In this document: positions 14,345 to 15,858 of the stretch, piece by piece
Layout of the letters: every line of letters begins with the position of its first letter
Numbering within the stretch: position 1 is the stretch's first letter
Assembly (NCBI GenBank): GCA_029933995.1
Contig: JAOZNB010000020.1
Coordinates: forward strand, 1-15,858
Direction: 5' to 3'
DNA: 15,858 bases
Origin: Candidatus Moraniibacteriota bacterium
Lineage (GTDB): Bacteria > Patescibacteriota > Minisyncoccia > Moranbacterales > GCA-2747515
Made by a program: the position numbers and the translations under genes
The notes under the pieces: generated by a model
The model's database searches: none
The model's input: the letters and a program-made list of their open reading frames with translations, nothing else
What the model was told of the DNA's origin: nothing

Positions 14345-15169
14345 TTAGTTTTTTTTATTTTTAATATATATTGAAACCAACATACTAACACCAATAGCAA
14401 ACATGATTAGTGATAATAATTGTCCCATGGTCCATGTGCCTATTATAAAACCTAAATGTTCATCTGGTTGTCTGAAGAATTCAACAATGAACCTTGTTAG
14501 TGCATAACCCACTAAATAAAGTGCTGTCATCACACCTTTTGGCAATCCACGATTACGTAAATTCCACAGAACAATAAATAGCACAATTCCTTCCAAAAAA
14601 GCTTCATATAATTGTGAGGGATGTCGTAATGTTGATCCTCCATTGAAATACATGCCAAATGGTGATGTAGTTACACGACCAACTAATTCTGCATTCAAAA
14701 AATTACCAATACGTCCAAACATATATCCAATTGGTGCAACAGGTGCAATAAAATCTAGCACTCCCAAAATACTTTTTTGTTTTTTTCTAGCTGTCCATAC
14801 GATTGCTAATGCAACACCTATAACCCCACCATGATAACTCATTCCATAAATTCCCACCCATTCACCTATAACAAAATCATATGGAGAAACAATCTGCAAT
14901 GGATGTGCTATATAGTATGGTAAATCATAAAATATTACATATCCTAATCTACCCCCAATAAGTGCACCAATAAGTGAATTTGCTACAACATCTTGAATAA
15001 AATTTTTGTCATATACACCTTCACCCTTTTTAATACGCCAAAGTAACAAAAAATATACCACCCCAAAAGCAACTAGCCACATAAGTGAATACCAATACAT
15101 AGAAAAACTACCAATTGAAAAAGCAATTGGTCCCACATAGTCTGGTAAATTTTGATAAAATTCAATCAT
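14345..15169 (-). CDS. lgt: Prolipoprotein diacylglyceryl transferase Lgt
   Basis: Integral membrane enzyme that transfers diacylglycerol from phosphatidylglycerol to the lipobox cysteine of prolipoproteins, the first lipoprotein maturation step. Numbered from the ATG at 15169 (274 residues), it shows YGMSYHGG (109-116), the Lgt signature GRIGNFLNAE (152-161), HPSQLYE (183-189) and RFIVEFFRQPD (226-236), with about seven hydrophobic helices, which is complete. A TTG at 15181 in the same frame would add MDNN. The ATG is preferred because GGATAATAAT just before it is the clearest ribosome-binding site of any gene here. It follows the AI-2E family gene by 23 bases and is probably in one operon with it. 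No lipobox protein was recognised in the window. Confidence 0.95.
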   Translation of the reverse strand: MIEFYQNLPDYVGPIAFSIGSFSMYWYSLMWLVAFGVVYFLLLWRIKKGEGVYDKNFIQDVVANSLIGALIGGRLGYVIFYDLPYYIAHPLQIVSPYDFVIGEWVGIYGMSYHGGVIGVALAIVWTARKKQKSILGVLDFIAPVAPIGYMFGRIGNFLNAELVGRVTTSPFGMYFNGGSTLRHPSQLYEAFLEGIVLFIVLWNLRNRGLPKGVMTALYLVGYALTRFIVEFFRQPDEHLGFIIGTWTMGQLLSLIMFAIGVSMLVSIYIKNKKN

Positions 15170-15192
15170 ATTATTATCCAATAAATAATAGA

Positions 15193-15858
15193 TTATGAAT
15201 TAAATTTTTGTAATTGATTTTTGAATTCCAATGCATAAATTTTCCACATTGCAAATAAGAGAGCTACAATAATAGGACCAATAATAAATCCCATTACACC
15301 GAACAGTTTCAATCCTCCAATAGTTGCAAAAAATACTGCGAGAGAATGCATTTGCACATCCTTGCCAACAAGTTTTGGCCTAAGTACATTATCAATCGTT
15401 GACACAAATATACCCACAATCAACAAAAACACGCCTTGCCAAATATTCCCTAACAAAAGCATAACAATGGCAGCTGGGAAAATTACAAGACCAGCTCCAA
15501 CAGCAGGTATAATACCCATAACTATCATTATAACCGTCCACAATATTGGTGACACAACTCCAGCAATTGCAAATGCCACACCGCCAATAATACCTTGAAT
15601 GAATCCAATTGCAACAGTTCCTTTCAAAGTTGCTCTAGTCATTGATATAAACTCATCAATTAACTCTAGTTCATGTGTATTACGCATTGGACTCAAACTC
15701 ATAACTTTTGCAACAATTCTTTTTCCATCTATGAAAAAATAAAATAAAGTAAAAAACATCACAAAAATTGATATTACACTGTTGATGATTCCACGAGATG
15801 CTGCCTGCACAAAAGAAACAGAAGCATTGGCAGCATTTTTAATAAGATTCCCAAGTTC
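15193..15858 (-). CDS. AI-2E/PerM family membrane protein, 5' end beyond window
   Basis: The C-terminal 221 residues of a polytopic membrane protein of the AI-2E transporter family (PF01594). The frame stays open to the right edge, so the start and N-terminal helices are missing. Family members are usually about 340-380 residues. Visible hallmarks are LFYFFIDGKRIVAKV, the central GIIPAVGAGLVIFPAA segment, DNVLRPKLVG and the final GGLKLFGVMGFIIGPIIVALL. The family includes TqsA (quorum-signal export), PerM and sodium/proton antiporters, so the substrate cannot be assigned. It is probably co-transcribed with lgt. Confidence 0.9.
   Translation of the reverse strand, partial: ELGNLIKNAANASVSFVQAASRGIINSVISIFVMFFTLFYFFIDGKRIVAKVMSLSPMRNTHELELIDEFISMTRATLKGTVAIGFIQGIIGGVAFAIAGVVSPILWTVIMIVMGIIPAVGAGLVIFPAAIVMLLLGNIWQGVFLLIVGIFVSTIDNVLRPKLVGKDVQMHSLAVFFATIGGLKLFGVMGFIIGPIIVALLFAMWKIYALEFKNQLQKFNS

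Noticed and set aside
15170..15181. TTG start for lgt, adding MDNN
   Set aside because: An ATG lies four codons downstream with a well-spaced GGA, while nothing resembling a ribosome-binding site precedes the TTG.
195..15858. UGA recoded as glycine (code 25, as in Gracilibacteria)
   Set aside because: No gene ends in TGA, which invited the idea, but genes run full length without in-frame TGA and glycine uses GGN codons. AT-rich stop preference explains the pattern.
1..15858. tRNA, rRNA or riboswitch
   Set aside because: No cloverleaf, CCA-type end, rRNA signature or known riboswitch core was recognised in the gaps, most of which are shorter than 130 bases.

Overview
The window is AT-rich (roughly one third GC by eye; not computed) and nearly all genes read on the minus strand. 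The gene set is a compact type IV pilus operon without PilP or PilQ, a stand-alone receiver protein inside it, recA, a RodZ-like protein with an Ig-like domain, ftsK with a very acidic linker, lgt, and a glycine-rich secreted protein with a CYKVDV-type C-terminal domain. Together these fit a member of the Candidate Phyla Radiation (Patescibacteria). That placement is inference from gene content and style; no rRNA gene is present to test it. The standard code fits: complete genes end in TAA (eleven counting the partial first gene) or TAG (ftsK), and Gly is encoded by GGN codons.

Layout in transcription order, from the right edge leftward. (1) 15858-14345: the 3' part of an AI-2E/PerM-family membrane protein, then lgt (prolipoprotein diacylglyceryl transferase). 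(2) 14289-12859: a promoter, a gene for a secreted glycine-rich protein whose signal peptide is interrupted by an in-frame TAA, and a strong intrinsic terminator. (3) 12855-12411: about 450 bases without a gene, packed with four GC-rich palindromic elements. A fifth related copy lies at the left edge (87-137). (4) 12347-8855: ftsK and a RodZ-like membrane HTH protein. (5) 8849-7706: recA, with its own promoter and a leader holding a two-codon open frame. (6) 7664-146: promoter, then pilM, a pilN-like gene, a pilO-like gene, pilB, a CheY-like receiver gene, pilT, pilC and a terminator.

How it works together: PilM (cytoplasmic, actin-like), the PilN-like and PilO-like membrane proteins and PilC form the pilus inner-membrane platform. 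PilB powers extension and PilT retraction, and the receiver domain between the two motor genes is the likely control input. Pilins, the prepilin peptidase and the cognate kinase are not in the window. FtsK (chromosome translocation), the RodZ-like protein (cell shape) and RecA (recombination) form a chromosome and cell-cycle block directly upstream of the pilus genes. A pilus used for DNA uptake would fit that neighbourhood, but nothing in the sequence proves it.

The observations most worth a second look are the nonsense codon in the signal peptide at 14134-14136, the cluster of nested palindromic repeats, the exact 15-residue acidic tandem repeat in the PilN-like protein and its lack of the PilM-docking motif, the mini-ORF in the recA leader, and the near absence of Shine-Dalgarno sequences before almost every gene.
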